Assembly: GCA_013399855.1 (NCBI GenBank)
Contig: VXAY01006800.1
Span: 1,959,296-2,023,295, forward strand
Source of the DNA: Oxyruncus cristatus
Lineage: Eukaryota; Chordata; Aves; Passeriformes; Cotingidae
Reading direction: 5' to 3'
DNA: 64,000 nucleotides
How positions within the stretch are numbered: position 1 is the first letter of the stretch; each line of letters starts with the position of its first letter. The notes beneath the pieces are model-generated. The model was not told where the DNA came from and did no database searches. It saw only the letters and a list, made by a program, of their open reading frames with translations. This document shows, one piece after another, positions 36,171 through 48,514 of the stretch. The position numbers and the translations under genes are program-made.

Positions 36171-39100
36171 GTAAAGAAACAACCCTCTACCAGACATGAT
36201 AATTAATTTGATTAACATGAATTTCATTAACATGAAAAGATTTTCAGTATTAAAAATAGTTCCTGTATCTATTCAGCAGGAAATTCAGTGGTCATTTTAA
36301 ATTGTGCTCAATGGTTATAGCAGAAAGCAATGGAGCATGAAAAAGGTCACAACATCTGTTCAAGATATATAAGCTATACAGACGTTCAAAACAGAGGGAA
36401 AATCTGTTGTGTTACCCATATAAGCAGTCTGTTTTGCTGCTGCTTTTTATATAACTCTATATTCTCTGCATGAGTTTTTATAAAATAGGCCTGTGTAGGT
36501 GTTCAGCATGTACAGAACTGAGAATTTTATTCTTTCTGTTCTGGAACTGTACCCCCCTACACAGGGGGTTAGCAGAACAATCCGATCCCATTTTGTCTGT
36601 GATATCTTCACATGGAGGCATTTGTCACAGGACTTCAGGTTTCTTCTTTTTTCCCTAACACTGACACAAATGTTTGTGTAAGTAAGAGTGTGCTTGCAAA
36701 GGAGATGAAAGTGGCGAAGGTGATATTCATTCACCTCCCAGGTTGAGAGAAGGAATCCAATGTGATGTTTTCATGTATGAAACTGTAAAAGGCTGCTCGT
36801 TACAAGACCTAGCACAGGTAAGGTCTGTCTGTCTGAGCTTTTTGGAATTGCTCCCTTCCTCACATCTAATACTATTAAGTTTTTTTAATATGCTGTGTGT
36901 CATCTTTCAGAGGTGGATGCTTTAAGGGGTTTTGTTGTTAAACCGTTAGACTTTCTTTTAACTTGCTTAAAAAATTCTAACAGTGTGTGTCAAACTCTGT
37001 TTCTGCACAGAAGTAATTACCGACTGCCAGCTCTGGTGTTCCCTCGAGCATTAAGTAGAAAGTGGCATGAACTTACTTGAATTGCTAAATATTGTTTTCA
37101 CAGGATTTCTGGCAGCAAAACCTTGATAATTTCCATCCTGAGTATCCACCTCATATTTAGGGTGTTAAATGAATGTTCTGTATGTATTACGAGGTATTTT
37201 CTTGTTAGTGTAACACCCACTGATGATTTCAGGATTCAGAAAGACCCCTCCACTCACACAGCACAGTCTGAAAGGAGCCCTTGGCTCTGCTGTGTGTCAT
37301 CCTGCACTGCTCTGGTCCCTCACAGACTGCAGGAACTCCTCAGCATCCACATGGGGATCTTTGCCCTGCAGGGTGATGAGTAATGCTGTGATACAAACTG
37401 CTCTCTTACTCAAAAGCAAGTGGAATTACAACCACACAACTGTAAAGCTCATGATTTAGTGATGCTGAAGCCTGCTCTCCTATGCAAAGTTACTTACCCT
37501 TGTGCAATTTGAAATGCCTATTCCAAATCCTCGACTGGTTCTCGACTCGTGCTGTGATTCACAGCAACATACTGTGCAACAGGGGAAATGCCTTGTAAGC
37601 AATGATGGGCAAAACCAAGGTGTAGATATTGACTTCACATTTACCAATGCCCTGCACGCCATGAGGTCACACGGGATCAAAAATTTACTCGGGATCCTGC
37701 TAAGGTTACATACCCCCACACACTGGGATTGCTCACTGCTATAGCTGTACAATATTGTACTTAAATTGTAATTGGAGTAAGCAAGTTCCACTCTGTGTCT
37801 ACAAGCTGCAGTCATACTTTTGTGTTTTAGTCCGGACACATGGTTGGAGACCTGCACAGACATATTTCTGTATAATGTATCTATAAATTTAAAAGGCTTT
37901 AATGGAAATTGTACAGAAAAGAAGCAAAGGTGGAATAGGGTACCAATGGGGACGACCTGAAAGAGAAGAACTAGTTGTAGTTTTCACTCCTTACACGCCT
38001 TTGAACTACCATAACTCCTTGACTATGTACCTCACTTCTTCCCACTCTCTCAAGTGTCTAAAGGATTAAAGTACACAAAAACTCTCTTAAAATGTGCAGT
38101 GCTTTATGCTGAGCCTTCAGCTTTCCAAATGACCTCTCCCAGAGATACACATATGGTTTTTAAAAAAAATTAATTTTGATTAAACATTATCTGGAAACTA
38201 TTAGCAAGTGTCTTTGTTTATTAACCAGACAATGACTATTAACCAGAGGAAGACATAGAGTTCTCTTATGCAGCAAAAGTTTCTTAAAATACTGGTAAAT
38301 TAAACATCATACACTTTTATATCACCATAGGTACATCACTACAAGAGTACTGGATATTCATCTAGATGCCATATTTGTTTGCTTTGCTGGCTGGTTTCTT
38401 TCTAATTCTTTGTTTCTTTTTATTTCTTCCTTTTGTTTCTTGCTGCTCTCCCCTTGTCCCTCCCCTTCTCTTCCTTATTAAAAGTACCAAAATGTTGAGT
38501 CATTTTGTTTGCTATACTTGTTGCATAAACACAGGAAGAGTGTATATAAAAAAACAAAACAACCCTCAGTAAAGCTCACACAGGGAGTCAGATCTCTCCA
38601 AGAGAACAGCCAGTTGTCCAGGTGTCAGTTGGAGTCTCTGTTGCAACCATCCTTTCAGTAGCATCTTTAGCTGAATTTGTTGTGTTGCTGGATTCTTACA
38701 TGCCAGCTGGCCCGTGGTCCTGGGTGACCACAACAGCATATGCATCATCCACTGTCTGATTATCTCACAGTATGTACAAAACAGCCTCTGTCTTAGCTAT
38801 GCACAAAAGCCTGTCCTATGTGATCATTTCTGCACAGGCGAGAACATTTTCTGCAGATGTTTTAAATTACCTACGTGCAGTTTGGTCAGTTCAGCAGCAG
38901 GAGCTGCCTGGGGAGATGCCTGAAACACAGGTTGTCCTCTTAGGGAAGTAATCACCACATCTTCAGTATACAATTAGTGTGTCTTAACTGGAGTGTGCAT
39001 AGCAGAAGCTACAGAGGCAAATGTCCCAAACTGTCCACAATTACCACTTGGAGAATTCCTGTAACTGTTGACCAGCTGCTTTGCTGGGAAACTGGCCAGT

Positions 39101-39783
39101 GCTTCAGCCCATCATCTCACCTCACTGGAATTCCTGGGCCAACTGGGGCATTAATGATTCAGTGTGCTGGGTCAGCCCAGATAACCAGCTGTACCACAGG
39201 GTAGGACAAGCTGGAATTTCATCCTAATATCACCATTATCATTTGAATTCCACAGGTCTCCTCACAGTCTTACCATAGTAGAAGTTACTGCCAGTTACTA
39301 TCCAGAAATTGTCACTTAATGTGTATCAAAATGGGTATCAAAATTAAGAGTAGTCCAAATATTTTAAAATTAAGGCTGAATCACTACGTATTATGTGCAC
39401 ACACATTGGGTTTTTTTGCTTTCTTGATTAATAAAAACTGGCTCCGAAGTACAGATGTTTTTGATGCCTCTTACATAATCTGGCATAATTTTGCACACAA
39501 AAATATATACTGCCAATCTTGGCATGTGAATTAGGTATTTAAGGAATGAGGAACTGAGCCAAAATTCTAATGGCAAGAGAATAGTAGCTCTGAATGAAAA
39601 ATAAATGCATACTTGTTCAAGGGCCTCTCTCTTGAAAGTTCTTGTTTCTTTATCATGTGCCATCATCTAGAACTCACAACTTTTCTTTTCAAGGTATGCA
39701 ATGTCCCCTCCTCAGGCAATGCTGGTAAGTGTGAGAGAATTGTCGGGGATTTTCTCTGCAAAGTTTGAATAATAATTTGCAAT

Positions 39784-39801
39784 TAAAAAAAAAAAAAAAA
39801 G
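39784..39801. repeat. Poly-A run
   Basis: An A homopolymer of about 17 bases. I looked for a retrotransposed gene ending here and saw no recognisable upstream sequence or flanking duplication. Confidence 0.9.
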
Positions 39802-41995
39802 GACTTGGCATCATGGTTATGCTGAGTTGCCAAAGCAATGACAACCGTGATCAGTGCATGATAATATAGCAGTGTTTTATGCTCCAGAAACTCACTGTTT
39901 TCACTAAGAGTCCCTTGTTCCTGTTGGATCCTTTAGCAAAGCAGCAGAAATGCTGTTTTATACTGCCAGAATTTTCCCTTCTGTTTTTTAACATGCCATC
40001 CATCATTATATTTGAAAAAGGGAATTAAGGACATGGCTACTGAAGGTAATGAAAGCACTGGCAATACCTTTGGAAATGTTGTGAAGATAACTTACTTTGT
40101 GTTATTACTGATCAGAAAGCTGTTTAGGCACACTCTGGGTGAAAATCCAACAAGGCAGACACATTTCACTACGCCTTTAGGTACAATGAGTGCTCTCAGT
40201 CAAAGGTAATTTTTGATGCTTTACCTCACTTTTTCTGAGTCACAAGCATTTCCTCCTTTTTGAAAGTAGGGAGGTTCTTTGTTTCCAGGGAGAAAAATGT
40301 ACCTTTGAGCAGCCAGAATGTCTGTGTGGTGGAACATCCTCTTCAATTCTGATACCAGAAAAAAAAAAAAAAGGCAGAGAAACTATTCAGAAAAATCTGT
40401 GAACTTTATAGTGTAGTGGAGTCCCTAATCTCCACTTCTGCAGTGATGTCAGTGAAACTGCTAAGAGGACGACGGGGTACCTGTAACGCTGTAGACACGC
40501 CAGACATGCCTCATTCTCTCCATAAGGATTACTGATCCCTGCAAACAACACTACACTTCTACAGCACGCCAGCCCATGGGGTGCTTATCCTGAGAGAAAG
40601 AGAATTCAAAGGGTTTTCCTATATCAAGGCCTCACTGCTGTAGATAGTCTCTAAATCAACAACCCCTATATATTTAGGGTTCTTTCACCTGCCAGTTAAG
40701 CAAAGTCAGTTCTTACAGCAAAATACTCAAGTGCAGCAAATGTATGATTACTAATCAATTAAGAACACAATAAATATATCACAGTCTGTGTTGAATGTGA
40801 TATAGTAGTCAAAGATAGAGAGTGAGAACTGTAACCCACCTCTTGGCCTCATACTCTTAGAGGATTACTTATCCTATTTCATTTAATGTTGTGAAGAGCT
40901 GAGATAACACTTTGCACAAAAAAGCAATACCCTCCTCTAACATTTCCTTGTCACTGGGGAAGGATTTAATCCCTAATTAATGGCCATCATTCCCTCAAAC
41001 ACTTGCTCCTTATCAGAGACATGGCACAGAAGGTAAAACCCATAAACAGAAAGGGACTGAGCTCTTACAGCCGGGTAACCTCAGAGGTTTTTCCTGGGAA
41101 GTCATATGGTAGGAAATGAGGACAGGATTGGAAATAAAAGGAAGGAGAGATGTCTGTGGATGTCTTAATGGCAATTTTAGAAAGAATTCAGTACCATTAA
41201 ACTGTTCTAAATTTAAAAAAGAAGTAAACCACAAACAATTTTTTCTGTTTGTTAGAAATAGTTTGTAGAGATACAGACCATATATTCCATATTTCTTCAG
41301 GTCACCGATGCAAAGAAAATGTACCTTGTGGATTGGTAGGGTTCTCTGAGGTTCTGATTTTCTCATCATTGCACCAGATAACTGTGGTGTAGTATTTGTC
41401 AAGTGAAGCCTCTGTTCTTCGTTTTCCATGTTTCTAAATTTTTTTTTCCACTTAAGCATTGTTTGCAGGTAATATGCACTCAATGCCTGCATGTTTGTTT
41501 GCTGGTTTACCTCAGTAAAAAGAAATTGGGGGAGGGAGGCTGTCAGCAAGATTTTCTGTAAATGATCTAAAGTATCTAAAGTTAGCCAGAAAGTGTTCTC
41601 ATTCCTGAAGAAATCTGTTCATCGAGAAAGGGAATCAAACTGACATTAGACAGTGAAGGCTGATGAAGCCAAAGTTGTCTGAGGACGGACACCCCCAAAT
41701 TACGTGCAATTACTCCCAACACACAAAAAAAGAAATCAGCTCCCACTTGGTCATTTCAATACACTTTTTTCTGAGATGCAATTTAAGAAGGCAGAAGTGT
41801 AACATATATCAAAGGGTTAATACACATGTTTTATTAGAAATTGTATTTTTGTTTTCTGCAAAAAATGTTTTAATTTTGCTACTTGATGATGCTTTGGACA
41901 GTGATAGTCATTAGTTTGAGAATATAGTAAGTAAAATATATATTTTATACATTAAAAGACTGAAAAATTCCCTCATTTGACAACTTCCCTACTCT

Positions 41996-42200
41996 TAGAG
42001 CAGCAGCTGAGGGAGAGGGTCTGTTCAACCAGAAGAAGAGACATTTTCTGAGGGGTCTTAATAGCAACAATCCCATTCCAATGAGGAGCTTATCAACAAG
42101 AGGGAGCCAGGCTCTTCACAGAGACACATGGCAGGAGTTTGAGAGGCAATGGGAATAAGATGAAACAGGAGAGATTACTACTAGATAGAAAGGAAATCTC
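41996..42200 (+). mobile_element. Degenerate CR1 LINE fragment (ORF2 3' region)
   Basis: The segment opens with GAGCAGCAGCTGAGGGAGAG followed by a GGTCTGTTC block. That corresponds to the conserved CR1 stretch encoding LRELGLFSLEKRRLRGDLI. It continues through a GGGAGCCAGGCTCTTC block and a GGCAATGGGAATAAGATGAA block, which match the next parts of the ORF2 C-terminus. It stops near 42200 without the octamer end, so it is truncated at both sides. It is much more diverged than the CR1 copies at 1-213 and 29158-29424. The identity is by pattern; the boundaries are approximate. Confidence 0.78.
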
Positions 42201-45200
42201 TTTTTTCCCACTTGGCTATAACTATTAACGTGCAAATCTAAGGTGTTTTGTGATTTGTTTAAAAGTCCTTCCCTTTAAGAATGGGAAAGATACTGTATGT
42301 GGTTAGATACAGGCCTGCTCACTAAATAAAGCTGTGTGGGCAAGAACATTGTGACAAAGAAGGGAGAGAAAATTCAGAACAGATGGAGAAGGGTGTGGAT
42401 CACGTTTTGACTATGCAGTCCTGACGAAAAGACCAATGCTGAGTGGTCCTTCTAGTCTTTGCAAAAATGTCTCGAGGTGCTCCAGAGTCTAAGTTTAGAG
42501 TGAATAAGATCACTGTGTCTGCATTTATGTATATGTTCAAGAAAACAATGTCATGTTGGCATGTCTTACCTTAGGATTGCGTCAGCACTCCACATAGATA
42601 GCATGAACTATTGCCCGGTAGGTGATATGAGAGAGACATTCCTATTTCCTCTTCTTCCAGTTTATTAGCTTCATAAAAATAATTTATAATAGCTACAACC
42701 TTTGTGCTCCCCAAATATCAGCACCATGATTACTGGAAAAGTAACAAAAATTGGAGAGGAATGTGTTTCTTGGTTTTTTTCTTAGCATGACTGTAAGGTG
42801 GACAAGTCTACTCAGCATCCTGGACAAGATTTTTAGCATCTGTAGTTGTTTATCACTGTTTACTGCAGATAAAGTTTTAAAGATACATTCTATCATAGAT
42901 GACACTGTAGATTCTGATGTGACAGATCACACCAAAAGAAGATTCCTGAGTCTTGTTTTCAAGTAGATGTTATAAATACTCCAAGATGCTAATTCATAAA
43001 ACACTTCATGATCCTTCAGGATGATAACCAGTGTGCAAATCAGCATGAAGCAGATTTGCAGCTGATATAAATCATGACTGTGCTCTTAAAACAACTGCAA
43101 TATATCTGAATTTCATTGTCTCATTATTTGACTTCATGTCTATTTTGTGCCTTAATTGCCAATGACCAAGAAATGCAATAGCTGAGTAAGCTTAATCATG
43201 TTTCTAGGAAACAACTTAATTTAAGCTACTTTTGTTTGAAGCACCAAAACAATTCTCCTGAGCACAATCTTGAAAATGTTGTACCTATCTAGATAACCAA
43301 GCTCTAATATGATCATCATTTTATGTATTGAAATGCACAGAAATAATGATGAAAATAAAAACATAGCCTGGGTTTTATTATGCAGATTATGTTTCCTGAT
43401 GCTTTCCACCTGCCTGAGCTAAGGTTTTGTTTGCTTTTTCATGTTTCCTTTCTGTCTGTTCTCCAGACTTTAGAGATTGCTTTGTCACAGCTATGATAAC
43501 TAAATAAATAGCTTGCATTTCTTCATGGTACTTTTAACTCTGAACTCTCCAAGAGAAGTCATGGCTGGCTTTTTTTAGTGGCTGACACTTCTGTCCCATA
43601 CAGACAATGGAACATGGTGTAAAATTATTCTGGCAGATAAGGGCCTACCAGCACCCTGGCTTATGTCTTGTCTAGATAAGGCTAGAGGAGGACTGTGGAG
43701 ATAATGTCTAGTAAATGAACACAGGAGGAAGGTATGTTCTGTCTCCATTCACAGCCAAACAGTGTTGGAAGGCTTCGTATTGTTTGATTTGATCGATATG
43801 TTCTCATTGCTATAGCCCAATACATTGACACATTGCAAAATCTTTCATGCCTCATGTCTAGTTTTCATTCTTTATTGTCATGCATTTTTCTAACTGCTAC
43901 CATGGCCCAAAAAAAGATCAGCCTTGTCCTTCCTTTCTGTAAGTCACCATTTTGGGTCTGATTTTTTTTTATTATTTTTAAGAATTGATAAAAAACATAT
44001 TTGGTCTTGTGTTTCTTTCCTTTCTTGATGGTATGTCTGTGCATTGGCTCCTGAATCTGAAACATAACACCCAATCTTTATTCTTAGATTTAAGAATATA
44101 TTCCATTTCAAACTACTCAGAGACATGTAGTAGACCTGCATTTTGCAGTTTAAGCCCATTTCAATTTTTCCCATTTTACTTCTATATATAGTTTCAACTT
44201 CAAAGCACACAATATCCAAAGGTGGTAAAATGACCATGGGTTTACAGAAATAGTAACTTTCAGCTACCACATTGAAAGTTATACTTTTAGGCTCTAAGAA
44301 ATCCAAATCAGTAGCATTTTTTTAACATCCTTCTTAAAAGTTCAGTCACCTAAAAGTCTATTAAAAATTCATAGAGCTCTATTTCTAACTGTGACAAAAG
44401 TCAAATTGCTGCTGATACTCATACTTACCGTTCCCTATTCCAGTTCACACAAACTCATGTGTGATTACTGAAAATCTGTTGTACATTCTAATTACTTCTT
44501 TACTTTCCTTGCTCATCTAATTAGAGAGACAAATGGTTTCATACTTTGAAAAATTAGCCCAGAGGAAATATTTGCTTAAGTTAGCATATGAACAATGTTT
44601 GCACAGAGCTTCTGGGTCACGTACCAGAATTCTCCTGCATGTGTTGAAGTTGTTGCTACTGCATGGGACCTATATAATAATTAAACAAAATCAGTCCATG
44701 CTTTTGGTGCTGGAATTCTATTTACTTTTGTAAGAGAAAACATCCCTGGAAAATTATTTTCAGTTGTGTGTAAAAGCAGGGCCACCAACACCAGCAAAAG
44801 TCTTCTGGGCCTGGAGTTGCTCAGTGTTTCTCTGCTCTTTTTTTCCTTTTTTTTTTTTTTCTTTGACCTTTATCTTATGTAACGGGTAATTGACATTTGT
44901 TTGGAAAGGCAAGTCTGATCATTGCTGAGATGCTGAAATAGTTCCAGGAAATCTAGGCTGTTTATACTCTAATGACTATAATGGAGCTGCTCAGCTAAGT
45001 AGTAAAAAGATTGTAAGATTTCATGATCTTCCCTGCGACCAGAGCAACAGCAGCAGATTGGCAACAATCTGATCTTTATTATCTCTATAAGGAATAAAAA
45101 AGACCAAATTGTAATTGCAGAGCTCAGGTTGTGGTTGGCCTATTCCAGCAAAGTAAATTATGGTCTTTCTGCTGTGTTGCTACTGTGACACAATGAAATG

Positions 45201-45401
45201 TACAAGGGGACAGGATTTCATAGGGGTCTGAGACACAGTGAACTACACCGGTTCAAAATAAAGCAAATAGGACAGAAAGTATCTCATGGTGGAATTAAGA
45301 GAAAGAGAGTGATGAATTTTTAAAACACTTCTGCAGTGATGCTTGCCAGGTCACCAGTGACAGAACTGGTAAGTGTCAAATTGTTGTTCACTACTCATGT
45401 A

Positions 45402-45450
45402 TAATTTTTATATGTGTATATATATTATATATACGTATGTATACATATAA
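45402..45450. repeat. AT-rich dinucleotide patch
   Basis: Imperfect TA/TG repeat (TATATGTGTATATATATTATATATACG-like, described here only in part). It is a degenerate microsatellite in an intron. Confidence 0.8.
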
Positions 45451-45641
45451 TGAATATGCATCACTGAAACAGTCTGTGATGTCTGGAAGGATGTGAAATG
45501 ACAAGTGAAATTCCTTTTGAAAGTCACAAAGTAGGTTATTTGCCAAAAAGCAAAAAAGCTAATGGCCATTCAGTATTTTTCTCTGAGTGTGGATTTCTTT
45601 CAAAAGCAACTCCGCAATTATTAATCACTTGAAATCTTCGT

Positions 45642-45686
45642 TAGAATAGAATAGAATAGAATAGAATAGAATAGAATAGAATAGAA
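45642..45686. repeat. (TAGAA)9 pentanucleotide microsatellite
   Basis: Nine uninterrupted TAGAA units sit exactly at the 3' terminus of the antisense CR1 copy. CR1 ends in short tandem repeats of ATTCT-like units rather than poly-A, so this is an expansion of the element's own tail. It is likely to be variable in length between individuals. Confidence 0.97.
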
Positions 45687-46830
45687 TTAATTTTAGTTGG
45701 AAGGGACCTACAACAATTATCTGGTCCAGCTGCTGAGCAATTCAGGGTGGAGCGAAAGTTCAAGTGTGTCATTGGGGCGTTGCCCACATGCCTCTTAAAC
45801 ACTGACAGACCTGGAGCACTGACCACCTCTCAAGGAAACCTGTTCCAGGCCTAGACCACCTTCTCAGTCTAAACCTCCCCTAGTACAGCTTTGAACCATT
45901 CCCACAAGTCCTATTATTGGATGACAGGGAGAAGAACTCAGCTCTTCCCTCTCCACTTCCCCTCCTCAGGAAGCTGTAGAGAGCAATATGTTCATCTCTC
46001 ACAGCCTCTTCTCCAAACCTGATGAACCCAAAACCCTCAGATGCTCCTCACAGGACATTCCTTCCAGCACTTTCACCAGCTTTGTTGCCCTCCTTTGGAC
46101 ACATTCAAGGACCTTCACATCCTTTTCAAATCATGGGGCCCAGAACAGTGCACAGCACTCAAGATGAGGCTGCACCAACGCTGAACAGAGTGGGCTAATC
46201 CCTCTTTTGACCAGCTGGTGATGCTGGTCATGTTTGGTGCATTCCAGGAGAGGGTTTGCCCCCTTGGCTGCCTGGGCGTGCTGCTGACTCACATGGAGCT
46301 GCTGCTGACTAGCACCCCCAGATCCCTCTCTGCAGGGCTGATCTTCAGCCTCCCCGTTTATACCTGTGCCCAGTGTCATAGGTACAGGCTACAACATTTC
46401 CACTAGTTAAACTTCATCCCACTAATCACAGCTCAATGCTCCAATCTGCCTTGATTCCTCTGAAAAAGCTCTCGTTCTTCAAGGGAGTCAACAGCACTTC
46501 CCAGTTTTTTATCACCAGCAAACTTGCTAATGGTGTGTTCAACTCCTTCATTCAGACCCTTTGAACATATACTTACCAAAACTGGCCCTAGAACCGATTC
46601 CTGTGGAACACCACTGGTGACCAGTCACCAGCCAGATGTAGCCTAATTCACTACAACCCTTTCAGCTCTGCCCTACAGCCAGTTTGTCACCAAGCACAGT
46701 GTGAATCCCCTCATCCCACAGTTGGACAGCTCGTCCATAAGGATGCTGTGAGGGCCAGTATCAAAAGCCACAGTAAAATCCAGAAAAACTACATGCATCA
46801 CCTTCCCTTCATCCACTGGGCAGATGACCT
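45642..46830 (-). mobile_element. Antisense CR1 LINE, about 1.2 kb, with RT remnants
   Basis: Read on the minus strand, this is a 5'-truncated CR1 beginning near 46830 inside the reverse-transcriptase domain. The RT motif region reads close to FLDFTVAFDTGPHSILMDEL and VTSGVPQESVLGP. The C-terminal part includes SALVQPHLECCALFWAP (46131-46185), then the ORF2 end and the short UTR. Its 3' end is a (TAGAA)9 run at 45642-45686, the + strand view of an ATTCT microsatellite expansion. Frameshifts and stops break the ORF, the longest intact piece being 82 codons (46131-46379), and parts of the consensus between the motifs are missing. It is a dead copy. It has regions of higher G+C than its surroundings. 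Confidence 0.95.
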
Positions 46831-47568
46831 AAAGCTTCAAAGTTCGTATGTTCAGCTGTATAAATCAGTGGCTCACAAGCTTACTGGAAGGATTTAGTAT
46901 TCTTTATTTTTTTTTTTCCTGTTTATCAAAGTCTAAAACCAGATTAGTTGCATGATCAGTCTTGTTAAGTTTAACACTATGCATTTTGGGGTTTGGGTCG
47001 TTGGTTTTGGTTGTGGTTTTGTTTGTTTTGTTTTTTTTTTTTAGCTTAGCATGCCGCATCTTACAGCTTTAGTTAAGATTAGATGGGAGAGTAGGATCAC
47101 AGCCTTGGGAGATCAGTAAAAACAGTTGCAATTAATTAGCAGTCTTCTTCCTTTGAAACATTCTGAAAAGCACTGGATCTTAAATGTGTAAAATCCCCTT
47201 TGAAGAGATGTTTTCCTGAAGATATTTTTCATGGAAATCAATACTCATAATTCAGAAATGTGCCCTCTCTTATTCAAAGCACAGTGATTTGCTTTCTGAT
47301 GCTAACTGGTCTTGTATCTTCTAAAGAAGAAAACAGTAGTTCATTAATTTCAAAATCTAAATTTGAAAGATGAATGTCTGGTTATATCAAAATAGCCTGA
47401 GAGAAGGACTCAAATGTTTAAAAAAAAAAATAAAAAAACAAGGAGGAAAAAGATCTGAGAAAACATATGATGGATGATACTTTTAAAATATCTGCATTCA
47501 AGGTGATAAATTGGGCAATGTCATTTCAAACAGAAGTAGTAAGCTCAATATTTTCAATAGATACAGTA

Positions 47569-48001
47569 TAAACATGTCGCCGTTAAAGTCGTGACGGGTC
47601 AAAGAACACACACACACACAGCAGTGTTCCGGGCAACAAGTAACACTTGTCGTTTATTGCTGACTGCTTTTATACCCTTTATTCACAATTTCTTTTTATA
47701 CCCTCCCAAAATAGAATACACTTCTTTATATACCTTCCCATTATAGCAGACCAGTAATAATTAATCAACAACCTGCTAATTGGCTACTCACCATTACCGC
47801 TACATCTGGCAGCTGTCCTGGGATATTTGGGGGTGTTTGTGGTTTCTCACACTTCAGAACTCTCGGCCTTACAGCCTGTCTTTGTTTCCTAATTAGATGT
47901 GTACATAGTTCGCTTATCTTCAAGGGTACACATGAAAGTCTCTCAGGTCAATTTCTTCTTCCAGAGAGCTGGCAGGCCCGCTGCTAACCCTCACATAAAC
48001 A
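47569..48001. repeat. Target-site duplication pair flanking the solo LTR
   Basis: TAAACA at 47569-47574 and again at 47996-48001, exactly abutting the LTR ends. The identical copies indicate that the flanks have not diverged and fix the insertion boundaries to the base. Confidence 0.92.
47575..47995 (-). mobile_element. Solo LTR of an endogenous retrovirus, class II (ERVK-like)
   Basis: A 421-bp element begins TGTCGCC at 47575 and ends CTCACA at 47995. Both ends carry the TG...CA termini, and it is bracketed by a perfect 6-bp target-site duplication, TAAACA, at 47569-47574 and 47996-48001. A 6-bp duplication is typical of alpha/beta-like (class II) retroviruses. Orientation is minus: reading that strand there is a TATAAAAG box (47667-47674 on +) followed by an AATAAA polyadenylation signal (47653-47658), then an AC/GT run and a CG-containing end. 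No gag, pol or env sequence lies next to it, so the internal part was lost by LTR-LTR recombination. It is a relic in a PCLO intron; its own promoter and poly-A signals could in principle act on antisense transcripts. Confidence 0.92.
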
Positions 48002-48488
48002 GGTTTGAAATCCCATCTTCACATGAGAAAATACAGCAAGAACCAAGAAATATTTCTTTTTCAACCAATATAGAGTACTTAGAGCTCAGTGGGCAAAAAG
48101 TAAGTCATTCATTCTATCTACCAAGAATGAATGTTTCATAATTTAACTTAAAATATTTCTTGTAGTAATGTTTTTGCAGCAAAGACACACACATGCTTGT
48201 GATTGTCCCTTAGCAAGCATACTCTTACCTAATTCATACTGTCAGTTATACATTTGACTCTCAAACTGGAAAACATAAAATCACAAGCCCTTTTGAAGTG
48301 ACTGGGAATAAAAATCTCTTTATGTTAGCGTGGAAATACTTTCTTTTATTAGCAGTAATATGGACAAACACCTTTTCGATTTGCAACATCTAAACCAATA
48401 TGTCAGCCATGATTTTCAAATTTGCCTAGAAAATGTATCCATATGATTGCCTCTGAAATCAAGTGTACACTCATTTATATTACAAATA

Positions 48489-48514
48489 ATATATATATAT
48501 ATATATATATATAT
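48489..48514. repeat. (AT)13 microsatellite
   Basis: Thirteen uninterrupted AT units in an intron, likely length-polymorphic. Confidence 0.95.
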
